Assembly: GCA_016209605.1 (NCBI GenBank)
Contig: JACQVS010000146.1
Location: 1-64,000, forward strand
Direction of reading: 5' to 3'
Length of the DNA stretch: 64,000 nt
Source: Planctomycetota bacterium
Lineage (GTDB): Bacteria > Planctomycetota > UBA8108 > JACQVS01
Shown: piece by piece, positions 1-7,096 of the stretch
How positions within the stretch are numbered: position 1 is the stretch's first letter
Layout: each line of letters begins with the position of its first letter
Translations under genes and position numbers: made by a program
Notes under the pieces: model-generated
Told to the model about the DNA's origin: nothing
Databases searched by the model: none
The model's input: only the letters and a program-made list of their open reading frames with translations

Positions 1-381
1 CCTTCTTATTATGCACGGAGGTTGTTACGGCGATTCCTGCTTACCGGAAATGGAGTTCCGCCCGCGCGCCCTGTTCTTGGGACGTCTCACGTTACCCCCA
101 TGTTGGTTTTCTCCGGCTTTGTTCTCGCGGCGCGCGGTCCTTCCTCTCCTGGTCATGCCAGCTCTCCTTTCGTCCTCCCTTTGGCCCGGGTTGTATCGCT
201 TTCGTCTTTATATTTTTGCTGAAAAATTTATTTTAGCAACACCGCGTCGTTAAGTTCTTTGCGGCGTTGCGTTTGTCGCTCGCGGAAATCGTTTTTCACA
301 GCGACCCATCGGACCAACTTGAGAAGCAGCTTTCACTGTTTTCTCGGTTTTTTCGCTGGGTCGCTTTTTTTGGTTTTTTTT
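1..381. other. Upstream region of the ubiquitin-like operon, no confident gene
   Basis: I see no recognisable gene here. Short open frames exist but their translations are low-complexity and match nothing known. The + strand is strongly pyrimidine-rich, with long T runs near 360-380 just before the first likely start codon. I could not find a convincing -35/-10 pair. A frame-compatible TTG at 259 would extend the first gene by 41 residues into a hydrophobic leader. The operon may also begin to the left of the window. Confidence 0.5.
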
Positions 382-1044
382 ATGGCGGATCAGCTTGCAC
401 TTACTTCATTGTGTCCCCTCGGCTCGCAGCCCACCGCGGCGGTTTCGGTCCGATGGTCGTCCGTGGCGCTGGCTGCGGCCGAGGGTACGTTTTCTTCCTT
501 GTTCGTCGACAGCGCTGGTGTGCCCCGTCTCGCGCCGGTCGATGCTTCCCTCGGGGCTGGATCCTGCGCTCTGGCCCGGATCCGGGTTTTGCTTCCTGAG
601 AATCCGGCCTTGCCGCGCTCGCTGCTGGTCCTTCCTGTTAGCCAACAGCTGCTGATCAATGGTGTCCGCCCCGCCCTTCTGAAGGTGGCGGCGCCGGGCG
701 ATATTTTGACGCTTGCCGGCCAGCACTGGCTTCTGGTCCGCCATTTTCGTCCCGAGCCCGAGGCCGTGCCGGCCGCGCTCGCCGAGGAAAACTGCCCCGT
801 GTGCGGTATGGCGCTCCTGCTTACAAAAACCATACTGCGCTGCGTGAACGGCTGCGCCTATCATTGTGAGGATCCCTCTCAGCCGGTCAATCGCTCGGGC
901 TTGCTCAACTGTTTCTTCGAATCCCCCAGTTGTGTCATCTGCGACACGGAAAAGCGTCTCGCAGACCAGCTCATTCCGGATCCGTCAAGCCTGCACTGGG
1001 TCGACTGCTTTAAAAATTTCGTGAACGGAAAGGTGGCGTCATGA
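382..1044 (+). CDS. RING/treble-clef-like zinc protein of the Ub-like operon (candidate E3 or adaptor)
   Basis: The protein has 220 residues from the ATG at 382. Residues about 80-125 form a beta-rich stretch (LLING..., PGDILTLAG, WLLVRHF) that resembles an FHA-like or similar all-beta module. Then comes a cysteine cluster: C138-x2-C141, C154-x3-C158, H161/C162, C177, and C184-x2-C187. This ligand spacing is close to, but not the same as, a canonical RING. Small RING-like proteins are known beside bacterial and archaeal Ub-like genes. The stop overlaps the next start as ATGA, so it is translationally coupled to the E1-like gene. The start is uncertain: no Shine-Dalgarno precedes 382, and a TTG at 259 is in frame. 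An E3 role is inference; it could be a structural zinc adaptor. Confidence 0.6.
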   Translation: MADQLALTSLCPLGSQPTAAVSVRWSSVALAAAEGTFSSLFVDSAGVPRLAPVDASLGAGSCALARIRVLLPENPALPRSLLVLPVSQQLLINGVRPALLKVAAPGDILTLAGQHWLLVRHFRPEPEAVPAALAEENCPVCGMALLLTKTILRCVNGCAYHCEDPSQPVNRSGLLNCFFESPSCVICDTEKRLADQLIPDPSSLHWVDCFKNFVNGKVAS

Positions 1045-2234
1045 TCGAGGCAGCGGCGCAATTATCAAATTTCCATGCTAGTCCAATCCTGAATGGGTTG
1101 ATCCAGAGCGAGCCGATCCAGCAGGGGCCGATCCAGCCCGCGGTGTCGGGCTGGGCTTGGGCGGCTCTAAACGCGCTGACGGCGGTCATGGTGGGGGTCG
1201 GCGCGATTGGCCGCGTTCTCAGCCAGCACTTATTTTGGCTTGGCATCAGGAATTTCGTTCTGGTCGATTATAAAAAATACCGCGACGTTTCCGTCTCCAC
1301 CCAGTGCCATGCGGCCGAGATCGGCCGCTACAAGGCCGCCGTCGTCGCCCAGCAGCTCCGCCGGCAGGGGGCCCGCGTGGCGGGGCTGCCCATTCCCGCC
1401 GAAGAGCTCGATCCCGGCTGGCTGCGTCCGCCCTGCATCGTGGTGGCATCGGCCGACCGGCACTCCGCCGATCTGGCCGCGCACAAGCTGGCCCTGGCTC
1501 AAAATGTGAGGTTTTACAAAGTCAATCTGGAGCCCGCGTTGATACTTTCCAGCTTTCGCTTTTATGACTACACCATGGATCCCTTGGACCGGTGCCTGGA
1601 GTGCGGCTGGGATGACTCCACTTACCTCCGGCAGCGGTCCATCCACTCCTGCGAAGACGTGAGCGAGCGCTCCACCGGCAGCCCGCGGCCCCTCAGCGAG
1701 TTGACCGCCGGTTGGGCGGCGCTGTTGATCGTTTCGTCTCTCGTCGATGCCGCCGCGGCCGAGCGGTTGCGCGGCCGGGAGTTCCTCCTCTCTCCCCTCG
1801 GGCCGGTGCTCTCGGAATCCATCTTGCCGGAGAAGACTGATTGTCTGGGCTGCCACCGGCGCTCCGGCTCGCTGGTTTATCTTGTCCAGTCTCCCGGCGA
1901 GATCCGTTTTCACGATCTCGCTCTTCAGGCCGGCTTTCAACCCGGCGAGGAGCTGTGGGTGGGCAGCTCCGGCCTCTTCGCCAGACGGTGCCGCTGCTCG
2001 AAGTGCTGCAAGGAGGTAGCCGGGCTCTGGTGGGTCAAGTTCGTGCACCAGGCCGCCGGCTGGTGCTCGTGCGGCGGCCGCCTGCTCCCTGTGCCTTTTC
2101 ATGCCTCCAGCGGCCTCTCGCGGCAGGAACTCCACGGGGTGTGGTCATCCCCGCTTTCCTCGCTCCGCGTGGGCAGGCGGGCCGCCGTGTCTCTCAAGGG
2201 GTCGGGGCGGGAAGTCACTTTCATTTTGCGTTGA
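1041..2234 (+). CDS. E1-like ThiF/MoeB-family activating enzyme with cysteine-rich C-terminal extension (E1-A)
   Basis: The protein has 397 residues. A Rossmann nucleotide-binding loop G52-V-G54-A-I-G57 is followed by the ribose-binding Asp at D76 (VLVDYKKY), as expected for adenylating E1/ThiF enzymes that activate a ubiquitin-like C-terminus. Two CxxC pairs, C185/C188 and C268/C271, match the structural zinc site of the family. C204 (IHSCEDV) lies where the thioester cysteine would be expected. Beyond about residue 290 is an unusual extension with C317, C319, C322, C323, C342 and C344, probably a second zinc site. The gene overlaps the RING-like gene by 4 nt and precedes the E2. E1 identity is well supported; which of the two modifiers it activates is inference from proximity. 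Confidence 0.86.
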   Translation: MIEAAAQLSNFHASPILNGLIQSEPIQQGPIQPAVSGWAWAALNALTAVMVGVGAIGRVLSQHLFWLGIRNFVLVDYKKYRDVSVSTQCHAAEIGRYKAAVVAQQLRRQGARVAGLPIPAEELDPGWLRPPCIVVASADRHSADLAAHKLALAQNVRFYKVNLEPALILSSFRFYDYTMDPLDRCLECGWDDSTYLRQRSIHSCEDVSERSTGSPRPLSELTAGWAALLIVSSLVDAAAAERLRGREFLLSPLGPVLSESILPEKTDCLGCHRRSGSLVYLVQSPGEIRFHDLALQAGFQPGEELWVGSSGLFARRCRCSKCCKEVAGLWWVKFVHQAAGWCSCGGRLLPVPFHASSGLSRQELHGVWSSPLSSLRVGRRAAVSLKGSGREVTFILR

Positions 2235-2267
2235 CTGGAATAACTCGTGCTCTCATGGAGGAAGTTC

Positions 2268-2891
2268 ATGCAATTTCAGCAATCCTTGGTCGGTAGTAAG
2301 GTCTGGCAATTGAAGAAGTCATCCATCCGCCGGGACCTGGAGGCGCTGGCCGGCCGCAGCCCGGTCCTGGAGATCGTCGATTACCTTGACTCGGGCCCGG
2401 AAGTCCGCGCCGTGGCCTGCTTTCAAGTTCCGACGCTCGTCCAGCCCGTGAACGGCCAGGTCTGGGTCGCGGGTCCGGTCCTGGTCGGCCTCCGCTACCA
2501 CGAAAATTTTCTTTCCAGCCCTCCCATCGCCTGGGAAGTGGCGACCCTTCTGGGGCCGCCCGAGGCCATGCATCCGAATCTTTCGCAAGCCGGAGGGCTA
2601 TGTTTAGGAGCGCCGGTGGCCGGTTTTTCGATGGAGATCCTGCATCTCATCTTCGCGGCCATCAGCCTGCAGTCCTATAACTGCATCGAATGGCAGAGTC
2701 TTGACCTCGAGGCCTCCGCTTTCGTGCGCTCCCATGCCCATTTCTTTCCCATCGTCTCCACCGGGCTTTTCGAGGAACCGGACCTCGAGCCGCGCTATCG
2801 CCGGCATAAAGGGGACTTTTCGCCGTTCGCCTTTCCGCTCTCGCCCCGGTCAGCCCGGCGTGGGACGCCGGTAGGGGGGGTCCCCGCATGA
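2268..2891 (+). CDS. E2/UBC-fold conjugating enzyme with HPN motif
   Basis: The protein has 207 residues. The start at 2268 is fixed by GGAGG at 2257-2261, six bases upstream; an in-frame GTG at 2247 has no such site. The core reads M-H102-P103-N104-L-S-Q-A-G-G-L-C112-L-G. The HPN motif and the cysteine eight residues after its Asn match the catalytic arrangement of eukaryotic E2 enzymes. A hydrophobic helical segment follows (MEILHLIFAAISLQ), then a helix around residues 134-148, as in the UBC fold. Many bacterial E2-like proteins lack the HPN, so this one is notably eukaryote-like. The expected role is to take the modifier from E1-A on C112 and pass it to a substrate. The C-terminal 40 residues are basic and probably disordered. 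Confidence 0.87.
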   Translation: MQFQQSLVGSKVWQLKKSSIRRDLEALAGRSPVLEIVDYLDSGPEVRAVACFQVPTLVQPVNGQVWVAGPVLVGLRYHENFLSSPPIAWEVATLLGPPEAMHPNLSQAGGLCLGAPVAGFSMEILHLIFAAISLQSYNCIEWQSLDLEASAFVRSHAHFFPIVSTGLFEEPDLEPRYRRHKGDFSPFAFPLSPRSARRGTPVGGVPA

Positions 2892-3832
2892 GCGACTTCT
2901 TCATCTCCAAGCCCCAGGTTGAAGAGGCTCTCCTCAAGGTCGGCTGCGCGCGGCGGTCTCCGGGCGTGTTCGCGCTTGCCGCCAAACCTCCCCTCGCCCT
3001 CTACCCTCTGCGGCTGGCCGGCGGCTGGTGGCGCTGGCTCTCATCTCCCGTCAAGGCGGGCCATGTGGCCCCGGCAGCCGTCCTGGATGCGCCGGCGCCG
3101 TCCGGCCCGTTCAAGTGGCTTGCCGCCAAGGGGAAAAAGGGGTTGCGGCTGGCGGCCGATCTTCCGGAATGCTTTGAAGACGACGCGGCCGCCATGGGCA
3201 TCCTGGAGGACGGTCTTGCGGAAGCTCTGCCAGATGGATCGTCCGGCGGACAGGCGCCGGGCCATCTCGAGGTCTGGGCCGAAGATCTGGTGTCGGCCCT
3301 GCGCCGGTTCTCTCGGGGCGATGGTTGCTCTCCTTCCATTGCCAAGCCGCAGTCCCCAGGCGCCGATCTGGTCGATTGGCTCGCGCGGCGCGGCTGGCTC
3401 GGCTCGCTCGATGGCGATGAAATCCGCATCCAGATGACCGGCCCCCAGTACTGCAATACGGTTCACCTGCAGGCCTCCGCTCCGGCCGGCGGCCTCGCCC
3501 TGGATATGGAGCTCGCCGAGGTGAACGGATGGGGCGAAGAGTCTCTGGCGGCGGCGGCGCTCCTCGCCCAGGAGGCCGGCGAACGGCTGCGGCTGGTCCG
3601 TCTGGCTCTCGTTCAACAATCGGAGCGGCGGTACCTCTCGGCCCAGGTCCATCTCGGCCGCCTCCCCGCCCGGTCGCCATGGCTTCCATTGGCCCTCGAT
3701 GCCTTGCGCGCCGCCGCATGCGTGTTAGCGAAGGAAGCGCCGGCTCTGGCGGATCCAGATCTGGCTCGGTGGATTCTTTTCAGGACTTTTGGAACCAGCA
3801 GAAAGGAGGTTAACCATGGTCGCGACGCTTGA
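2888..3832 (+). CDS. Unknown 314-residue protein conserved by position in the Ub-like operon
   Basis: I do not recognise this family. The gene is clearly real: it overlaps the E2 by 4 nt (ATGA), keeps the operon's codon bias, and its last 17 nt overlap the next gene. Residues about 1-75 look globular with a Trp-rich patch (GGWWRW). Residues about 150-300 form an alpha/beta unit with TVHLQAS, LDMELAEV and YLSAQVHLG strands and a helix LAAAALLAQEAG. This weakly recalls the YbjN/type III chaperone-like fold, which is a low-confidence guess. There is no signal peptide or membrane segment, so it is probably cytosolic. From its position between the E2 and the modifier gene it may be a substrate adaptor, E3-like factor or E2 cofactor. 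Confidence 0.8.
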   Translation: MSDFFISKPQVEEALLKVGCARRSPGVFALAAKPPLALYPLRLAGGWWRWLSSPVKAGHVAPAAVLDAPAPSGPFKWLAAKGKKGLRLAADLPECFEDDAAAMGILEDGLAEALPDGSSGGQAPGHLEVWAEDLVSALRRFSRGDGCSPSIAKPQSPGADLVDWLARRGWLGSLDGDEIRIQMTGPQYCNTVHLQASAPAGGLALDMELAEVNGWGEESLAAAALLAQEAGERLRLVRLALVQQSERRYLSAQVHLGRLPARSPWLPLALDALRAAACVLAKEAPALADPDLARWILFRTFGTSRKEVNHGRDA

Positions 3833-4109
3833 GCGCGAGATCGCCGAACCGCCTTCGGAGTTCATCGATGTGCAGGTGAAGGACCTTTCCGGCCACCAGC
3901 GCATGCGCATCAACCGGCTGAAGGCGTCAACGCGCGTCCGCGAGCTCATCGGCATGTCGCAAGCTTCCATGAGCGTCCCGCCCGGGATTGACTGGTTGCT
4001 CAGGGACTCGAAGACCTCGAGACTCCTGCGCCACGATCAATCCGTGGGCGAGGCCGCGCATGAAGGCTTCGCCGATTTGACCCTGCAGCCGGATGCCCGG
4101 CTCGGGTGA
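3816..4109 (+). CDS. Ubiquitin-like modifier A with exposed C-terminal Gly
   Basis: The protein has 97 residues. AAAGGAGGT at 3802-3810, five bases before the ATG, is the strongest ribosome binding site of the operon and fixes the start. Residues about 16-97 follow the beta-grasp pattern: a strand FIDVQVKDL, a second strand RMRINRL, a helix with TRVRELIGM, and a late strand FADLTLQPD. The chain ends in PDARLG, a single Gly at the very C-terminus, so no processing would be needed before E1 activation. Lysines K22, K36 and K66 could allow chains. The length is typical of a short N-terminal tail plus one Ub fold. The gene starts inside the preceding one and is followed by a hairpin before the JAMM gene, consistent with high expression. 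The fold is inferred by pattern, not measured. Confidence 0.74.
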   Translation: MVATLEREIAEPPSEFIDVQVKDLSGHQRMRINRLKASTRVRELIGMSQASMSVPPGIDWLLRDSKTSRLLRHDQSVGEAAHEGFADLTLQPDARLG

Positions 4110-4121
4110 TTTTTTTTCTCT

Positions 4122-4163
4122 CCGGCTGGCTTCGGGGGAGCCTTGCTCTCCGAAGCCGGCCGG
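4122..4163 (+). terminator. GC-rich hairpin between modifier A and the JAMM gene
   Basis: The arms at 4122-4135 and 4150-4163 pair over 14 bp with a single G:T pair and a 14-nt loop. The + strand has only a short T tract after it (ATTTTG), so it would be a weak terminator at best. More likely it attenuates transcription or protects the 3' end of the short modifier message, giving more modifier than downstream enzymes. It sits in the only gap of over 90 bp inside the operon. Confidence 0.5.
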
Positions 4164-4202
4164 GATTTTGATGCTCGGTTTTGTTAGTGAGGCCGGTCGA
4201 TC

Positions 4203-5294
4203 ATGTTTCACGATCCTTATGTATACGCGGTCTCGGTTGGGCGCCCTGGGGCGGCTGGGCCGCCGGCCCGACGGCCGGTAGACAAGAACTATCTCTTGCC
4301 GATCATCGATGACGGGCTGTGGTTCGCTCAGCGCCGCGGCGTCATTGGCATGGACAGGTCGCGCGCCCGCTGGGAGCTGCTGCCGGTGTTCGTGAACGGG
4401 AGCGGCGGCCAGGTCCGGAGCTTGCGCATGCGCGTTTCAGAAAGCGGCCCGGCCCTTTCGCGGGATTACTCGCTGGGCGTTTTTCAGGAACCGGCGCAGG
4501 AGCTGCTGCGGGAGCTCATGAAAGATGGCAAGTTGGGCCTCGAGGATGAAATCGTGACCCAGGTGCTTGCCTTCAGGCCCCAGCCGGCGGCTCGATCGCC
4601 GATCGCGGCTGCCGGGCCGCGCGCCGCGGCGTCGCCAGCCGTGACGCCGGTGGTGGAGGAGCGGCCGCTGCCGGTCTTGCCCGGCCGCCTGGAGGAATGG
4701 CAAGGGCGGGCAGCGGCGGTCAATCCCCAGTCTGGACAGGAGGGGGACACCCCCGTCTTCATCCTCCGCTCGGTTTTCGAGCGGGCGCGGGCCTCCTGCC
4801 GCCGGCCCGGCGAGCTGGAGGGCGGCGCGTTCCTCACCGGCCGCCTCTACCGGCAGGCGGAGCCGGTGCCGGAAATTTTTCTGGCGGTGGAAGGATCGTT
4901 CGAGGCCAGCCACGCGCTTCAGGAACGGTTCAGCTTGACGTTCACCGCCGGGACGTATGGCGCCTTCGAGGAGCAGCTCGAGCGCCGGCGCCGGCGCCTC
5001 AATCGCCCAGAGGAAATTCTCGCCGGCGTGGCCCACGGCCACGGCTTCTTGCCGGGTCTGGGCGAGGACCGACAGCCGCTTTGCCCCGCCTGTCCCAAAA
5101 GGGCGGAATGCGGCTTGCACTCGGCCTTCTATAGCAGCGATGACCTGGCTTATCATCGCGCTCTTTTCAGCCGGCTGCCGTTCGCCCTGGGTCTGGTGTT
5201 CGGCCTCGATCCACGCGAGCACGATGTGGTGCGGGCCTACGGTTACCGCGATGGCTCCATTCAGGAAAGGAGCTTTTGGCTGGTCTCGGATTGA
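4203..5294 (+). CDS. JAMM/MPN+ isopeptidase with zinc-knuckle-like insertion (JAB-A)
   Basis: The protein has 363 residues. The C-terminal half carries a JAMM metalloprotease signature: Glu in E206-G-G, H278-G-H280, and S311-x2-D314 in FYSSDD, with downstream family-like text (LAYHRALF, ALGLVFGLD). Between H280 and S311 there are 30 residues instead of the usual seven. The insert contains C294-x2-C297, C303 and H306, a likely zinc knuckle. Residues about 30-130 form a separate alpha/beta domain of unknown type, joined by a Pro/Ala-rich linker (about 125-165). The predicted role is removal of modifier A from substrates or chains, coupled to the ATPase encoded next. The start ATG at 4203 has only a weak ribosome site, so expression may depend on read-through past the hairpin. 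Confidence 0.86.
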   Translation: MFHDPYVYAVSVGRPGAAGPPARRPVDKNYLLPIIDDGLWFAQRRGVIGMDRSRARWELLPVFVNGSGGQVRSLRMRVSESGPALSRDYSLGVFQEPAQELLRELMKDGKLGLEDEIVTQVLAFRPQPAARSPIAAAGPRAAASPAVTPVVEERPLPVLPGRLEEWQGRAAAVNPQSGQEGDTPVFILRSVFERARASCRRPGELEGGAFLTGRLYRQAEPVPEIFLAVEGSFEASHALQERFSLTFTAGTYGAFEEQLERRRRRLNRPEEILAGVAHGHGFLPGLGEDRQPLCPACPKRAECGLHSAFYSSDDLAYHRALFSRLPFALGLVFGLDPREHDVVRAYGYRDGSIQERSFWLVSD

Positions 5295-5323
5295 AACAAA
5301 GAGAAAACCAAAGGAGCATGCTC

Positions 5324-7072
5324 ATGAAAATAAACCTGCCGCCGGGGGCTGACGACCCGGTCAAGAACGCCTTGTCCATCCTGGAGGACTCCTCCATGCC
5401 CCCGAAGGCACGGGCGGAGTTTCTTCTCCACAGCGCCCAGGCGCTCGGCTACGACTTGATGAATCCGCTTGCCAGGCTGCTCGACCGCTGCGACAAGGGG
5501 CGCGAGCTGGAGAAGCTCAACGCCCAGCTCGCCGCCAAGCTGGCGCAGCTCGAGGAGGAGAAGCGCCAGCCGCTCGTGCCGGAGATCTTTTTGCGCTCAG
5601 TCGATAGGGGCGATGGCGCCTGCTGGGGCCTGATCGAGTCCCAAGCCGGCCCGCTGCTCTGCCCCATGGACGGCGGCCTCACCGGCCTGAGACGGGGGGT
5701 TTACGTGCTTCTCGAGCGCTCTTCCGGGAAGATCGTCGACCGCGATGGGGTGATCGTCCCCACCGGCGAGATCGCCAAGGTCGAGGAAGTCCTCGATGGG
5801 GATCCCGTGCAGGTGATCGTCAGCCTGCACGACCGCCGTTTCAAGGCCCAGGTGTCGGAGGCGGTGCAAAGCTCCGGCGAGCTGCGTCCCGGCGCCGAGG
5901 TGCTGTTCGATGCGTCCCGGCGCTTTGTCCACGACATCCTCCACCCGCGGCTCGAGGGGGAAGATCTCCTCACGCCGGCGTCGGAGCTGTCGGGATTTTC
6001 CTTGCAAAACCTGGGCGCCCCCCATCCCGTCATCTTCGAGATCGTGAACAGCGTCAAGCGGCGCCTCCTCCATCCGGAGTGGGAAAGCCTCCTGCAGGCG
6101 CGCCAGCGCCGCAGCTACCTCTTCCACGGCATCACCGGCTCGGGAAAATCTTCCTCGATCAAAGTGATCGCCAATCTCATCGCCGATTTCATCGAGGAGC
6201 TGACCGGCGTCCGGGAGCCCAGGATGGTGGTGGCCTCGTGCGCCGATTTTTATTCTCCGTTCTTCGGCGAGTCCGAGCTCAAAGTGGCGCGCTGGTTCAA
6301 GAAGCTGGGCGCCATTGCCCGGAAGGCGGTCCTCGCCAAGGATGGGCGGCGCATCGTCCTGCCTCTTCTCGTGGTCTTCGAGGAGCTCGAAGGATTGATT
6401 CGCGGCCGCGGCGAGTTCGGCGGCTCCAGCCATCTCTTCGACCGCATCTTGTCGCTCATCCTGCACAAGATGGATTCGGTGACCAACGAGCTCGAGGCGC
6501 CGATCATCTTCATCAGCACTACCAACATGATGATGCTCTTGGATGCAGCCGGCCTCCGTCGCTTTGGCCAGCGTCAGATTATGTTCTCCGCTCTTGATGC
6601 CCTGTCGGCTTATCAGGTGCTCGAGAAGAAACTGCCGGCGGACATGCCTTACAGCACCCCTCCGGGGATCCCGTCTTCTTCGGCGCGCCGGCAGTTGCTC
6701 GAGTCGCTGATCCACTACCTCTTCGGCCGCCATGATGAACAGGCGATCGCCGAGGTCACGCTGCGTGATACATCAAAAAAAATCGTCTCTAGAAAGGATG
6801 TCATCACGGGCAGTTTTCTGGAAACCGCCTTGTGCGTAGCGATCGATGAGGTCCTCGACCGCTCCACTGCAGAGGGGGAGCTTCGGGGGATCGATGCGGA
6901 TACCATCACCCGGGCTCTCGCCCGCCAGTTCGATGCCCTGGCGGCGAACTTGCATCCCCACAATTTGCGGGATCTCGTCCCCCATCTCTTCCCCGAAGAG
7001 GCCGTTCAAATTGCCAGCGTCCGGCCGGTGAAGCGCTACGGCCGCCGGCCGGTGGATTACTACTTCCAGTAA
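5324..7072 (+). CDS. Mpa/ARC-like proteasomal AAA+ ATPase
   Basis: The protein has 582 residues. AAGGAG at 5311-5316 fits the ATG at 5324 (seven-base spacer) better than the one at 5318. Residues about 55-82 are a charged coiled coil (KGRELEKLNAQLAAKLAQL). Residues about 85-210 are beta-rich and fit OB-type domains. The AAA+ module has Walker A G269-I-T-G-S-G-K275-S, a pore-loop-like FYSPFFGESE, Walker B LLVVF-E353-E354 (Glu replaces the usual Asp), sensor Asn N401 and Arg-finger candidates R412/R413. Coiled coil, OB, then AAA+ is the order of Mpa/ARC, the unfoldase of actinobacterial proteasomes. The chain ends VDYYFQ; YFQ resembles the HbYX tail that docks ATPases on 20S cores. No core subunit is in the window. 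The gene sits between the two Ub-like modules. Confidence 0.88.
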   Translation: MKINLPPGADDPVKNALSILEDSSMPPKARAEFLLHSAQALGYDLMNPLARLLDRCDKGRELEKLNAQLAAKLAQLEEEKRQPLVPEIFLRSVDRGDGACWGLIESQAGPLLCPMDGGLTGLRRGVYVLLERSSGKIVDRDGVIVPTGEIAKVEEVLDGDPVQVIVSLHDRRFKAQVSEAVQSSGELRPGAEVLFDASRRFVHDILHPRLEGEDLLTPASELSGFSLQNLGAPHPVIFEIVNSVKRRLLHPEWESLLQARQRRSYLFHGITGSGKSSSIKVIANLIADFIEELTGVREPRMVVASCADFYSPFFGESELKVARWFKKLGAIARKAVLAKDGRRIVLPLLVVFEELEGLIRGRGEFGGSSHLFDRILSLILHKMDSVTNELEAPIIFISTTNMMMLLDAAGLRRFGQRQIMFSALDALSAYQVLEKKLPADMPYSTPPGIPSSSARRQLLESLIHYLFGRHDEQAIAEVTLRDTSKKIVSRKDVITGSFLETALCVAIDEVLDRSTAEGELRGIDADTITRALARQFDALAANLHPHNLRDLVPHLFPEEAVQIASVRPVKRYGRRPVDYYFQ

Positions 7073-7096
7073 TTTTACCAGTCAAGGAGGATTGCC

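Noticed and set aside
11-253. Open frame of 80 codons at the left edge
   Set aside because: The translation is Pro/Leu/Phe-rich without domains, starts without a ribosome site, and overlaps another equally open frame.
1230-2135. Long antisense frame opposite the E1-like gene
   Set aside because: Mirror frame of a GC-rich gene; the sense frame has full E1 motifs.
5597-6733. 378-codon - strand frame opposite the AAA+ gene
   Set aside because: It is rich in Arg/His/Gly with no recognisable domain, as expected for the antisense of high-GC code; the sense strand encodes a clear ATPase.
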